In this document: positions 1-6,853 of the stretch, piece by piece
How the letters are laid out: every line of letters starts with the position of its first letter
Position numbering within the stretch: position 1 is the stretch's first letter
Notes under the pieces: model-generated
What the model was told of the DNA's origin: nothing
Databases searched by the model: none
Seen by the model: the letters and a program-made list of their open reading frames with translations, nothing else
Source: an uncultured Thermoleophilia bacterium
GTDB taxonomy: Bacteria; Actinomycetota; Thermoleophilia; UBA2241
Length of the DNA stretch: 34,620 nucleotides
Assembly (NCBI GenBank): GCA_903927755.1
Contig: CAIYOD010000018.1
Coordinates: forward strand, 1 to 34,620
Reading direction: 5' to 3'
Translations under genes and position numbers: made by a program

Positions 1-2045
1 CAGCCCGGCTCGACGACCGTCGTGCTGGTGGCCTCGCAGACGATGGCCGGCCCTTCGACGGAGGCGCCCGGCCCGAGGTCCTCGCGCGCGAAGACCGGCG
101 CCTCGTGCCGGCGGCCACCGGTGAAGACGGTCGCTATCTCTCGGGGCGTGACCGCGCCGTCGTCCGCCGGGGCCGCCGGGGCCGCCGGGCGAGGCTGATC
201 CCGTTCGTCAGCCAGGCGTTCGCCGACCCCCACCGCCTCGACGGCGACGGCTTCCAGCGTCAGGCCGCGACCGGGCATCAGGAACCCGTAGCGGGCGTGA
301 TGCTGGTCCAGGAACGCCGCGGCCATGTCCTGGGGCGCGGCCCAGGGCACCGGCAGCGCGACGTCGGTGCCGCGGTACTTGACGTGGCCGCGGCGCTCTA
401 CGCGTACCTCCGCGGCCGCGATGCCCTGTCGCCCCAGCTCGTAGAGAGTCGCCGCCTCCAGCTCCGCCAGGGCAGCGGCCGTCGCGGGGCCGCCCGCCTC
501 CTCGAGCGGCGCCTCGACGCTGCGCTCGCGCAGCGCGCGCACATCGGCGAGGCCCATGCCGTAGGCGCTGAGCACGCCGGCGAGCGGGTGCAGGAGCACC
601 TGCGTCATCCCGAGCGCGTCGGCGACCAGGCAGGCGTGCTGGCCTGCCGCGCCGCCGAAGCAGCAGAGCACGTGGTCGGTGATGTCGTGCCCGCGCTGCG
701 TCGAGATCCGCTTGATGGCGCGGGCCATGGCCTCGCAGGCCACGCGGACGAAGTCGTCGGCGAGCTGCTCCGGCGCCGGAGGCTCGACGCCGGCGGCGCG
801 CATGCTCGCGGCCACGGCCGCGAGCGCCTCGCGCGCCGCCGCTTCGTCGATAGGGTCGCCGCCGTCCGGCCCGAACACCCGTGGGAAGAATGACGGCCGC
901 AGCTTGCCGGTCACCAGGTTGCAGTCGGTGACCGTGAGCGGCCCGCCCCTGCCGTAGCACGCCGGACCGGGATCGGCGCCGGCGCTCCGTGGCCCCACGC
1001 GGTAGCGCCCGCCCTCGAAGGCGCAGACGGACCCGCCGCCGGCCGCTACGGTGTGCACGCGCAGCATCGGCGCCCGCAGCCGCACGCCGCCGACCACGCT
1101 CTCGTAGCTGCGTTCCAGCTCTCCGGCATAGTGGCTCACATCGGTGGAGGTCCCGCCCATGTCGAACGCGATGACCCTCTCGAAGCCGGCCCGCCGGCTC
1201 ACGGCCACGGCGCCGACGACTCCGCCGGCGGGCCCTGAGAGGATCGCGTCCTTCCCGCGGAAGAGGCCGGCGTCGGTCAGGCCGCCGTGCGACTGCATGA
1301 AGCGGAGCCGGACGTCACCGAGCCGCGCCGCGACGCTGCCGACGTAGCGGCGCAGGATGGGGGAGAGGTAGGCGTCGACGACGGTGGTCTCGCCGCGGCC
1401 GACGAGCTTCATGAGCGGGCTGGTCTCGTGCGAGACGGAGACCTGCGAGAAGCCGGCGGCGCGCGCCAGCTCCGCCACGCGCCGCTCGTGCTCCGGGTGT
1501 GCGTAGCCGTGCATGAAGGCGATCGCGACCGCGTCCAGACCGGCGCGGCGGGCGTCTTCGAGCCCGCGCCGCGCCCCCTCCTCGTCGAGCGGCCGTACGA
1601 TCTCGCCGTGCGCGCCGACCCGCTCGTCGACTTCGAGCACGCTGGCGTAGGCCGGCGCCGGCAGGCGGATGTCGAGCGCGAAGATGTCCGGCCGGTCCTG
1701 GTAGCCGATCCGCAGGGCATCGCCGAACCCACGCGTGGTCACGTAGAGGGTCGGCGACCCCTCGCGCTCGAGGAGCGCGTTGGTCGCCACCGTGGTGCCC
1801 ATGCGGACCTCGGCGACGAGCTCCGCCGGGATCGGCTCGTCGCTCTCCAGACCGAGCAGACGCCGCACCCCTTCGACGGCGGCGTCCTCGTACCGCGCCG
1901 GGTCCTCCGAGAGCAGCTTGCGCGTGCGCAGGCCGCCGCCCGGCGGGCGCGCCACCACATCGGTGAACGTGCCGCCGCGGTCGATCCAGAAGCGCCAGCC
2001 CTCGGTGGCGCCCGTCCGCCGCTGTCCGCGCTCGTCGTCCATCAT
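1..2045 (-). CDS. Hydantoinase A / 5-oxoprolinase family protein (3' end cut by window)
   Basis: Reading leftward from the tandem ATG codons at 2045/2042, the frame stays open to the window edge (about 681 codons). Near the N-terminus is [11 protein letters not shown], the phosphate-binding loop of the actin/HSP70-like ATPase fold of this family. Further on come [33 protein letters not shown] and [15 protein letters not shown], all typical of HyuA/OPLAH proteins. Family members carry out ATP-dependent opening of cyclic amides (5-oxoproline, hydantoins) or, with partner subunits, carboxylation of acetone or acetophenone; the substrate here cannot be told. A HyuB-type partner would be expected just beyond the left edge. 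No strong ribosome binding site is visible before the start. Family assignment is secure, substrate is not. Confidence 0.9.
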   Translation of the reverse strand, partial: MMDDERGQRRTGATEGWRFWIDRGGTFTDVVARPPGGGLRTRKLLSEDPARYEDAAVEGVRRLLGLESDEPIPAELVAEVRMGTTVATNALLEREGSPTLYVTTRGFGDALRIGYQDRPDIFALDIRLPAPAYASVLEVDERVGAHGEIVRPLDEEGARRGLEDARRAGLDAVAIAFMHGYAHPEHERRVAELARAAGFSQVSVSHETSPLMKLVGRGETTVVDAYLSPILRRYVGSVAARLGDVRLRFMQSHGGLTDAGLFRGKDAILSGPAGGVVGAVAVSRRAGFERVIAFDMGGTSTDVSHYAGELERSYESVVGGVRLRAPMLRVHTVAAGGGSVCAFEGGRYRVGPRSAGADPGPACYGRGGPLTVTDCNLVTGKLRPSFFPRVFGPDGGDPIDEAAAREALAAVAASMRAAGVEPPAPEQLADDFVRVACEAMARAIKRISTQRGHDITDHVLCCFGGAAGQHACLVADALGMTQVLLHPLAGVLSAYGMGLADVRALRERSVEAPLEEAGGPATAAALAELEAATLYELGRQGIAAAEVRVERRGHVKYRGTDVALPVPWAAPQDMAAAFLDQHHARYGFLMPGRGLTLEAVAVEAVGVGERLADERDQPRPAAPAAPADDGAVTPREIATVFTGGRRHEAPVFAREDLGPGASVEGPAIVCEATSTTVVEPG

Positions 2046-2086
2046 CGGGCGAGGCTACCACGGGCGCGCCGGACGTCGGCGTCCCG

Positions 2087-2401
2087 TCACCTGCCCGCCA
2101 GCACGTGCTGGTCCTCGAACAGGATGTGCTCGCCCAGGTCGCGCAGCGACAGGTTCAGGAAGATCCGGTGCCCGTCGAAGTCCAGCACGCGCATGTCGTC
2201 GCGCCGCTCGAGCTGCTCCGCGATGTCGCGGAAGCTGTAGCCGTAGAGGTCGCGCAGCCTGTCGACGGGGACCTCCCAGGCCAGGAACTTTGCCAGGCCC
2301 TTGGCGCGCAGCTTGGCGATGAGCGCCGTATCGTCGATCGCCGGGTACGAGCTCAGGAGCAGCAGCGGTCCCGAGCCGCTGAGCACGAGGATGCCCTTCA
2401 T
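2087..2401 (-). CDS. Small uncharacterised protein, 104 aa
   Basis: I do not recognise a named family. The protein begins MKGILVLSGSGPLLLLSSY and ends EHILFEDQHVLAGR. It has a short hydrophobic N-terminal stretch that looks like a buried beta strand and glycine turn rather than a signal peptide, then a mixed charged body (LRAKGLAKFLAWEVPVDRL), consistent with a small soluble alpha/beta protein. The ATG at 2401 is preferred over the one at 2407 because GAGGGGG lies about 8 bases upstream of it; the much longer open frame extending upstream to 2797 crosses a repeat and is not protein-like. It lies 41 bp upstream of the oxoprolinase gene on the same strand and may be co-transcribed with it. The function is unknown. 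Confidence 0.7.
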   Translation of the reverse strand: MKGILVLSGSGPLLLLSSYPAIDDTALIAKLRAKGLAKFLAWEVPVDRLRDLYGYSFRDIAEQLERRDDMRVLDFDGHRIFLNLSLRDLGEHILFEDQHVLAGR

Positions 2402-2411
2402 GTCCATCACC

Positions 2412-2435
2412 CCCTCAAGCAGACCCTCAAGCAGA
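2412..2435 (-). repeat. 12-bp tandem direct repeat duplicating a Shine-Dalgarno-like motif
   Basis: The plus-strand unit CCCTCAAGCAGA occurs twice in direct succession at 2412-2423 and 2424-2435. On the minus strand each unit carries CTTGAGGG, a Shine-Dalgarno-like motif, just upstream of the small gene starting at 2401. Confidence 0.8.
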
Positions 2436-2463
2436 TTCTCACCGGCATGGTTCCCGCCGCCAA
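2435..2463 (-). promoter_or_regulatory. Candidate sigma-70-type promoter for the 104-aa gene
   Basis: On the minus strand TTGGCG (2463-2458) is followed after exactly 17 bases by GAGAAT (2440-2435), each matching consensus at four of six positions. A transcript would start near 2428 and have a leader of about 27 nt containing the duplicated SD-like motif. Prediction by eye only. Confidence 0.35.
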
Positions 2464-2521
2464 GTCGTCGGAAATGCGTTGCGGCGCCGTCGGGAGGGAC
2501 GCCACCATGTCGCTTCCCGCT

Positions 2522-2674
2522 CAGATCCGTGTGCGGTGCCGTTCGCAGTCCTGTGGTGCCGTCTGCGGCTCTGCGCCGCCGGCAACGGCACCGGCGCGGA
2601 GTCGAGGGTCGTCCCTGGTCCGCGGTGCCATCCGCGACCCTGCGGTGCCGAGCATGGCACCGCCGGCGGTGCTG
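2522..2674 (+). repeat. ~153-bp dispersed intergenic repeat, copy A
   Basis: This copy aligns end to end with the reverse complement of 6599-6750. The left end (about 45 bases, including GCGGTGCCG and CTGTGGTGCCG) and the right end (about 41 bases, starting GCGACCCTGCGGTG) are nearly identical, while the centre has diverged. It contains repeated GGTGCC/GGCACC words. A perfect 7-bp hairpin (2643-2649 with 2656-2662, 6-nt loop) overlaps a perfect 16-bp palindrome at 2657-2672, so two alternative foldings are possible. No transposase is linked. With its flanks it fills the 358-bp gene-free stretch between the 104-aa gene and nth. Confidence 0.85.
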
Positions 2675-2751
2675 GGCCAGAAGCGCATACCTATGCCCCC
2701 GCCGGTCATCGCCGGCGTCGGGATCGTCACCCTGCGGGTACGTCGGCCCGG

Positions 2752-2757
2752 TATACT
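2752..2757 (+). promoter_or_regulatory. -10 element TATACT of nth
   Basis: TATACT matches consensus at five of six positions and lies 8 bases before the GTG start of nth, so transcription would begin at or next to the start codon (leaderless mRNA). No convincing -35 is seen at 17 bp. Confidence 0.5.
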
Positions 2758-2765
2758 CAGTCGCC

Positions 2766-3443
2766 GTGAGCGCACCGTCACCCAGGAAGAGGCTCAAGCA
2801 GGCGACCGACCTCCTCGACGACTTCTACGGTCGCCCCGTGCTCTCGCCGCGCTACCCGCCGGTGGACGAACTCGTCTTCACGGTGCTCTCCCAGAACACC
2901 GCCGACGTGAACACCGAGCGCACCTTCGCGTCGCTCAAGGCGCGCTTCCCGGGGTGGACGGCGGCGCGCGATGCGTCCGCCGAGGAGATCGAGGAGGCCA
3001 TCGCCCTCGGCGGCCTCGCCCACACCAAGGCACCGCGCATCAAGCGCATCCTCGAGGCGATCAGCGCGCGGACCGGTGCGCCCGAGCTGAGCGAGCTCGA
3101 CGACATGACCGACGCGGAGGCGCAGGACTACCTGGTCGCGCTGCCCGGGGTCGGGCCGAAGACGGCCGCGTGCGTGCTGCTCTTCGCACTCGAGCGGCCC
3201 GTCATGCCCGTCGACACGCACGTGCACCGCATCGCGAGGCGGCTCGGCATCATCGGCGAGAAGGTGACCGCCGACCAGGCGCACCCGCTGCTCACGGAGC
3301 TCGCCGGAGCGGACGACGCGGAGCAGGTCTACGCCGTGCACGTGGACTTCGTGCGGCACGGCCGCCGCATCTGCCACGCTCGGCGGCCGGCGTGCGGGGA
3401 GTGCCCGCTGGCGCCGATGTGCCCGTCGGCCGGGCTCGCCTAG
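2766..3443 (+). CDS. nth: Endonuclease III (DNA glycosylase/AP lyase)
   Basis: This 225-residue protein removes oxidised pyrimidines from DNA and cleaves at the resulting abasic site in base excision repair. The helix-hairpin-helix is LPGVGPKTA (residues 126-134), with the catalytic lysine at 132 and the catalytic aspartate at 150 in PVDTHVHR. Four cysteines at 203, 210, 213 and 219 give the C-x6-C-x2-C-x5-C signature of the [4Fe-4S] cluster. Length is normal for the family. The frame is open far upstream, but homology begins only just before residue 10, and the GTG at 2766 follows a TATACT box, so I chose it as the start of a probably leaderless message. The gene stands alone between the two copies of the intergenic repeat's bracketed segment, with the diguanylate cyclase gene downstream. 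Confidence 0.93.
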   Translation: MSAPSPRKRLKQATDLLDDFYGRPVLSPRYPPVDELVFTVLSQNTADVNTERTFASLKARFPGWTAARDASAEEIEEAIALGGLAHTKAPRIKRILEAISARTGAPELSELDDMTDAEAQDYLVALPGVGPKTAACVLLFALERPVMPVDTHVHRIARRLGIIGEKVTADQAHPLLTELAGADDAEQVYAVHVDFVRHGRRICHARRPACGECPLAPMCPSAGLA

Positions 3444-3650
3444 CGGCGCGCGCCCGCTTCCGCGCCCGCCCTTGGACGGCGGCAGGCTCGGCCCGGCGAC
3501 GCGAGACGGCACGCTCGTGGTTGCCGAGCGGGCGCGGGGGGCAGTCTATACACCAAGCGTACGTACTCCCCGTTTGCGCGCGCCGCACATATGGACGCTC
3601 GCTGTAGGCTACGCCGCCGAGGGAGCGGGGAGGACGCAAGGGGGCGACAC

Positions 3651-3728
3651 GTGTGGACTGCTGAGCGTGCTCTGGGCGCCACGCTTCATCTGCCGCTCGC
3701 GGCCATCGGCCGCGGGTTCTCCGCCTGA
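3651..3728 (+). CDS. Possible 25-aa leader peptide overlapping the diguanylate cyclase start
   Basis: A GTG at 3651 follows AGGGGG at a spacing of about 6 bases and opens a 25-codon frame ending ...GRGFSA, with TGA at 3726-3728. That stop overlaps the ATG of the next gene (TGATG). The downstream gene has no Shine-Dalgarno of its own, so translational coupling is plausible. The peptide has no recognisable similarity; the evidence is only RBS, length and overlap. Confidence 0.4.
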   Translation: MWTAERALGATLHLPLAAIGRGFSA

Positions 3729-6586
3729 TGCCCGGCCCGGGAGACTCGCACACAGATCAGGTCACGGCGGGCGGGGCCGCCGAGCCGCACCGGCCGCCCT
3801 CGTCCGGTGAGTTGCGCCGGCAGGCCGAGGAGCGCCTCGGCGGGCTCTCCGCCGCCGGAGCGTTCGCGCCCGAGGACCCGACCGCCGTCGTCCACGAGTT
3901 GCGCGTCCACCAGGTCGAGCTCGAGATGCAGAATGAGGAGCTGCGCCGCGCCCACCTCGAGCTGGAGGCGCAGCGCGCCAAGTACTTCGAGCTCTTCGAC
4001 CTGGCGCCGGTGGGCTATCTCACCCTGAGCGACACGGGCATCGTCGATGAGGCGAACTTCACGGTCGCGCACCTGCTGGGCGTGGATAGGCAACAGCTCG
4101 TCGGGCGGCCGTTCAACGCCTTCATCTTCGCCGGGGACCAGGATGTGTTCTACCGGCACCAGCGGTCGCTCGCGAAGGCCGAGGCGCCGCGGACCTGCGA
4201 GCTGCGCCTGCAGCGCGCCGGCGCCGAGCCCTTCTGGGCGCACCTCGAGTCGCGGCCTCAGGGCGCCGACGACGGCTCCCCGCCGCGCCACCTCCTGACC
4301 GTCACCGATGTCCCCGAGAGAGCCTTGGCGGAGGAGAAGCTGCGCGCCAGCGAGGAGCGCTACCGCGGACTGTTCGAGGGCAATCACGCCGTCATCCTCC
4401 TCATCGATCCGCGGAGTGGAGCCATTGCAGACGCCAATCCTGCCGCCTGCGCCTGGTACGGCTGGAGTCGTGAAGAACTGTTCGCCATGCGCATCGACCA
4501 GATCGACACGCTCTCGCGGTCGGAGATCCGCGAGGAGATGGCGGCGGCGGGCGCGCGAAGGCAGGGCGTCTTCCATGTCAGGCACCGCCGCGCCGACGGC
4601 AAGATCCGCGACGTGGAGGTCTACAGCGGGCCGCTCGAGTCGCAGGGCAAGACGCTGATCTACTCCCTGATCCACGACGTCACCGCGCGCAAGCAGGTGG
4701 AGGCGGCGCTGCGCAGGAGCGAGGAGAAGTACCGCACCATCCTCCAGACGACCATGGACGGCTTCTGGGTGGTGGACGCGGGGGGGCGTTTGCTGGAGGT
4801 CAATGAGGCCTACTGCCGGATGAGCGGCTACAGCATGGAGGAACTCCTTGCCATGACCATCGGCGACGTGTCGGGCGCCGAGACCGCCGCCCAGATCGAC
4901 AAGATCAGCGGACATGGCAAGGGCCGCTTCGAGTCCTGGCATCGGCGTAAGGACGGAACGGTCTTCAACGTCGAGATCAGCGTCCAGCTCCTGCCCGGCG
5001 GCGGAAGGCTCACGGCCTTCGTGCGCGACATCACGTCGCGCAAGCAGGCGGAGTCTTATCGGGAGATGAGTCGCCAGGTCCTGCAGATCCTCAGCGTGCC
5101 GGGCGATCTGCGGGAGTCCATCCATCGCGTCCTGGCGGCGGTGAAGACGAAGACCGGGTTCGACGCCGTGGGCATCCGCCTGCAGAGCGGGGACGACTAC
5201 CCGTACTTCGCTCAGCAGGGCTTCTCGACGGGCTTCGTGCGGACTGAGGACACGCTGGTCGAGCGCGGCGCGGACGGCGGGCTTTGCCGCGACGCGGATG
5301 GCCACGTCAGGCTGGAATGCACCTGCGGCCTGGTCATTACCGGCGGGACCGACCCGGCCAGTCCTGTCTTCACGGCGGGGGGCAGCTTCTGGATCAACGA
5401 CTCCTTCCCGCTGCTCGACCTCCCCGCTGATCAGGACCCCCGGCTGAACCCGCGCAACCGATGCATGCACGACGGCTATGCTTCCATGGCGCTGGTGCCC
5501 ATACGCAGCGGCGGCAGGATCGTCGGCCTGATCCACGTGAACGACCGACGCAAAGGACGCTTCACTCTCGAGACGATCGAGCTCATGGAAGAGCTCGCTG
5601 CGCACATCGGCGCAGCGCTGATGCGCAAGCGCGCCGAGGAGGAGTTGCGCGAGACCCGGGACTACCTCGAGAGCCTCTTCAGCTACGCCAACGCGCCGAT
5701 CATCGTCTGGGACGCGGAGCTGCGTATCACGCGCTTCAACCATGCCTTCGAGGAGCTCACGGGACGGTCTGCCGTCGAGGTCATCGGTGAAAGCCTCGAG
5801 CTCCTCTTTCCCGCGGACGAGCGGCGTGCCAGATCGCTCGAGCTCGTCACCCGGGCGTTGTCCGGCGAGCGCTGGCGGGTGGTCGAGATCCCCATCCTGC
5901 GCACGGACGGCGAGGTGCGCACGGTTCTGTGGAACTCGGCGACCCTGTACGCCGACGACGGCACGACGCCGGTGGCCACGATCGCCCAGGGCCAGGACAT
6001 CAGCGAGCGCAAGCAGGCGGAGGAAGAGCTGGCCAGCCTGAACCAGGAACTGGAGCGCGAGACCGTGGCCCTGGCGAAGGCCAACGCCACCATTGCGCTG
6101 ATCGCCGCCACGGACGAACTCACCGGCCTCGCCAGTCGGCATCACTTCTCTGAGGCCCTCGAGAAAGCGGTCTCGCTGGCGCGCCGGCACGGCAGCCCTC
6201 TGGCGCTCGTGAGCCTCGATCTTGACGGCCTCAAGCAGGTCAACGACACCTTGGGTCACGAGGTCGGCGACGAGGTGCTGGCGAGCTTCGCCGCACTCCT
6301 CGCCGCTCTGTGCCGCGCCGAGGACCTGCCGGGCCGGCTCGGCGGCGACGAGTTCAGCTTGCTGCTGCCGGGCATCGACCTGGGCGGCGCGTGCTCGGTT
6401 GCTGAGAGGGTGCTGGCTGCGGTGCGCTCCTGCGAGACGCTTGCGCAGCAAGGCGTCACGGTCAGCGCCGGAGTCGTCGCCCGGTCGCCCGACGAGCTCC
6501 CCGTCGACCTGCTGCGCCGCGCCGACGAGGCGCTGTACGCGGCCAAGCGCAGCGGCGGCGACGCCGCGGCAGCGGCGACAGGGTAG
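3728..6586 (+). CDS. Multi-PAS/GAF diguanylate cyclase (GGDEF), 952 aa
   Basis: Predicted cytoplasmic sensor that makes cyclic di-GMP from two GTP. No membrane segment is seen. Order: N-terminal helix with HELRVHQVELEMQNEELRR (residues 56-74), a linker common before PAS domains; PAS at about 85-200, 210-325 and 335-445; GAF at about 455-635; a fourth PAS at about 645-765; a short coiled coil; GGDEF domain at about 790-945. The active-site loop GGDEF is intact at 872-876, metal-binding aspartates lie in LDLDGLKQVND (about 831/833), and R863-x-x-D866, five residues before GGDEF, forms an inhibitory I-site, so product feedback is expected. The GAF domain carries cysteines at 520, 531, 533 and 579 that might bind a cofactor or sense redox. 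There is no EAL domain. Start at 3728 overlaps the stop of the leader ORF. Confidence 0.93.
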   Translation: MPGPGDSHTDQVTAGGAAEPHRPPSSGELRRQAEERLGGLSAAGAFAPEDPTAVVHELRVHQVELEMQNEELRRAHLELEAQRAKYFELFDLAPVGYLTLSDTGIVDEANFTVAHLLGVDRQQLVGRPFNAFIFAGDQDVFYRHQRSLAKAEAPRTCELRLQRAGAEPFWAHLESRPQGADDGSPPRHLLTVTDVPERALAEEKLRASEERYRGLFEGNHAVILLIDPRSGAIADANPAACAWYGWSREELFAMRIDQIDTLSRSEIREEMAAAGARRQGVFHVRHRRADGKIRDVEVYSGPLESQGKTLIYSLIHDVTARKQVEAALRRSEEKYRTILQTTMDGFWVVDAGGRLLEVNEAYCRMSGYSMEELLAMTIGDVSGAETAAQIDKISGHGKGRFESWHRRKDGTVFNVEISVQLLPGGGRLTAFVRDITSRKQAESYREMSRQVLQILSVPGDLRESIHRVLAAVKTKTGFDAVGIRLQSGDDYPYFAQQGFSTGFVRTEDTLVERGADGGLCRDADGHVRLECTCGLVITGGTDPASPVFTAGGSFWINDSFPLLDLPADQDPRLNPRNRCMHDGYASMALVPIRSGGRIVGLIHVNDRRKGRFTLETIELMEELAAHIGAALMRKRAEEELRETRDYLESLFSYANAPIIVWDAELRITRFNHAFEELTGRSAVEVIGESLELLFPADERRARSLELVTRALSGERWRVVEIPILRTDGEVRTVLWNSATLYADDGTTPVATIAQGQDISERKQAEEELASLNQELERETVALAKANATIALIAATDELTGLASRHHFSEALEKAVSLARRHGSPLALVSLDLDGLKQVNDTLGHEVGDEVLASFAALLAALCRAEDLPGRLGGDEFSLLLPGIDLGGACSVAERVLAAVRSCETLAQQGVTVSAGVVARSPDELPVDLLRRADEALYAAKRSGGDAAAAATG

Positions 6587-6598
6587 TACGTTTCCATG

Positions 6599-6750
6599 CA
6601 GCACCGCCGGCGGTGCCGTGCTCGACACCGCAGGGTCGCAGCCGGCACCGGCGCCGACGGCGGCAACGCCACTCGACCTCGGCACGCGGTCTGCAGCGCG
6701 GAACGGCAGGCGGCACCACAGATCTGCGAGCGGCACCGCGTGCGGCTCTG
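6599..6750 (-). repeat. ~153-bp dispersed intergenic repeat, copy B (inverted relative to copy A)
   Basis: Read on the minus strand from 6750 to 6599, this 152-bp stretch aligns with copy A over its whole length, about 85 percent identical at the left end and 39 of 41 at the right end, with a diverged middle. The hairpin is kept (6611-6617 with 6624-6630), with one C-to-T change that still allows a wobble pair on the minus-strand RNA, and the 16-bp palindrome at 6601-6616 is identical to that in copy A. It occupies most of the 267-bp gap between the convergent diguanylate cyclase and P-type ATPase genes. Confidence 0.85.
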
Positions 6751-6782
6751 AGTGCCAAACGACTATGGCCTATGGCGGTCCG

Positions 6783-6807
6783 TCCGCGGTCTGCCTCCGC
6801 GGTCTGC
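6783..6807. repeat. Two direct copies of a 12-bp word
   Basis: TCCGCGGTCTGC occurs at 6783-6794 and again at 6796-6807, separated by one base. Part of the word recurs inside repeat copy B. It lies between copy B and the end of the ATPase gene; no function is evident. Confidence 0.6.
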
Positions 6808-6853
6808 GCAACCTCGCCCGTCTCGCGTGCGTCGACCTCTGCGGCCGAACGGT

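Noticed and set aside
2301-2765. Longer N-terminus of nth (open frame back to 2301)
   Set aside because: The extra 155 codons run through the intergenic repeat and antisense to the 104-aa gene. Endonuclease III similarity starts after 2766, and a TATACT box lies between.
3686-6736. Long open frame of 1016 codons on the minus strand opposite the diguanylate cyclase gene
   Set aside because: Its translation is low-complexity (R, A, L, G, V rich) with no domain, while the plus strand has clear PAS, GAF and GGDEF motifs. GC-rich coding sequence commonly leaves the opposite strand open.
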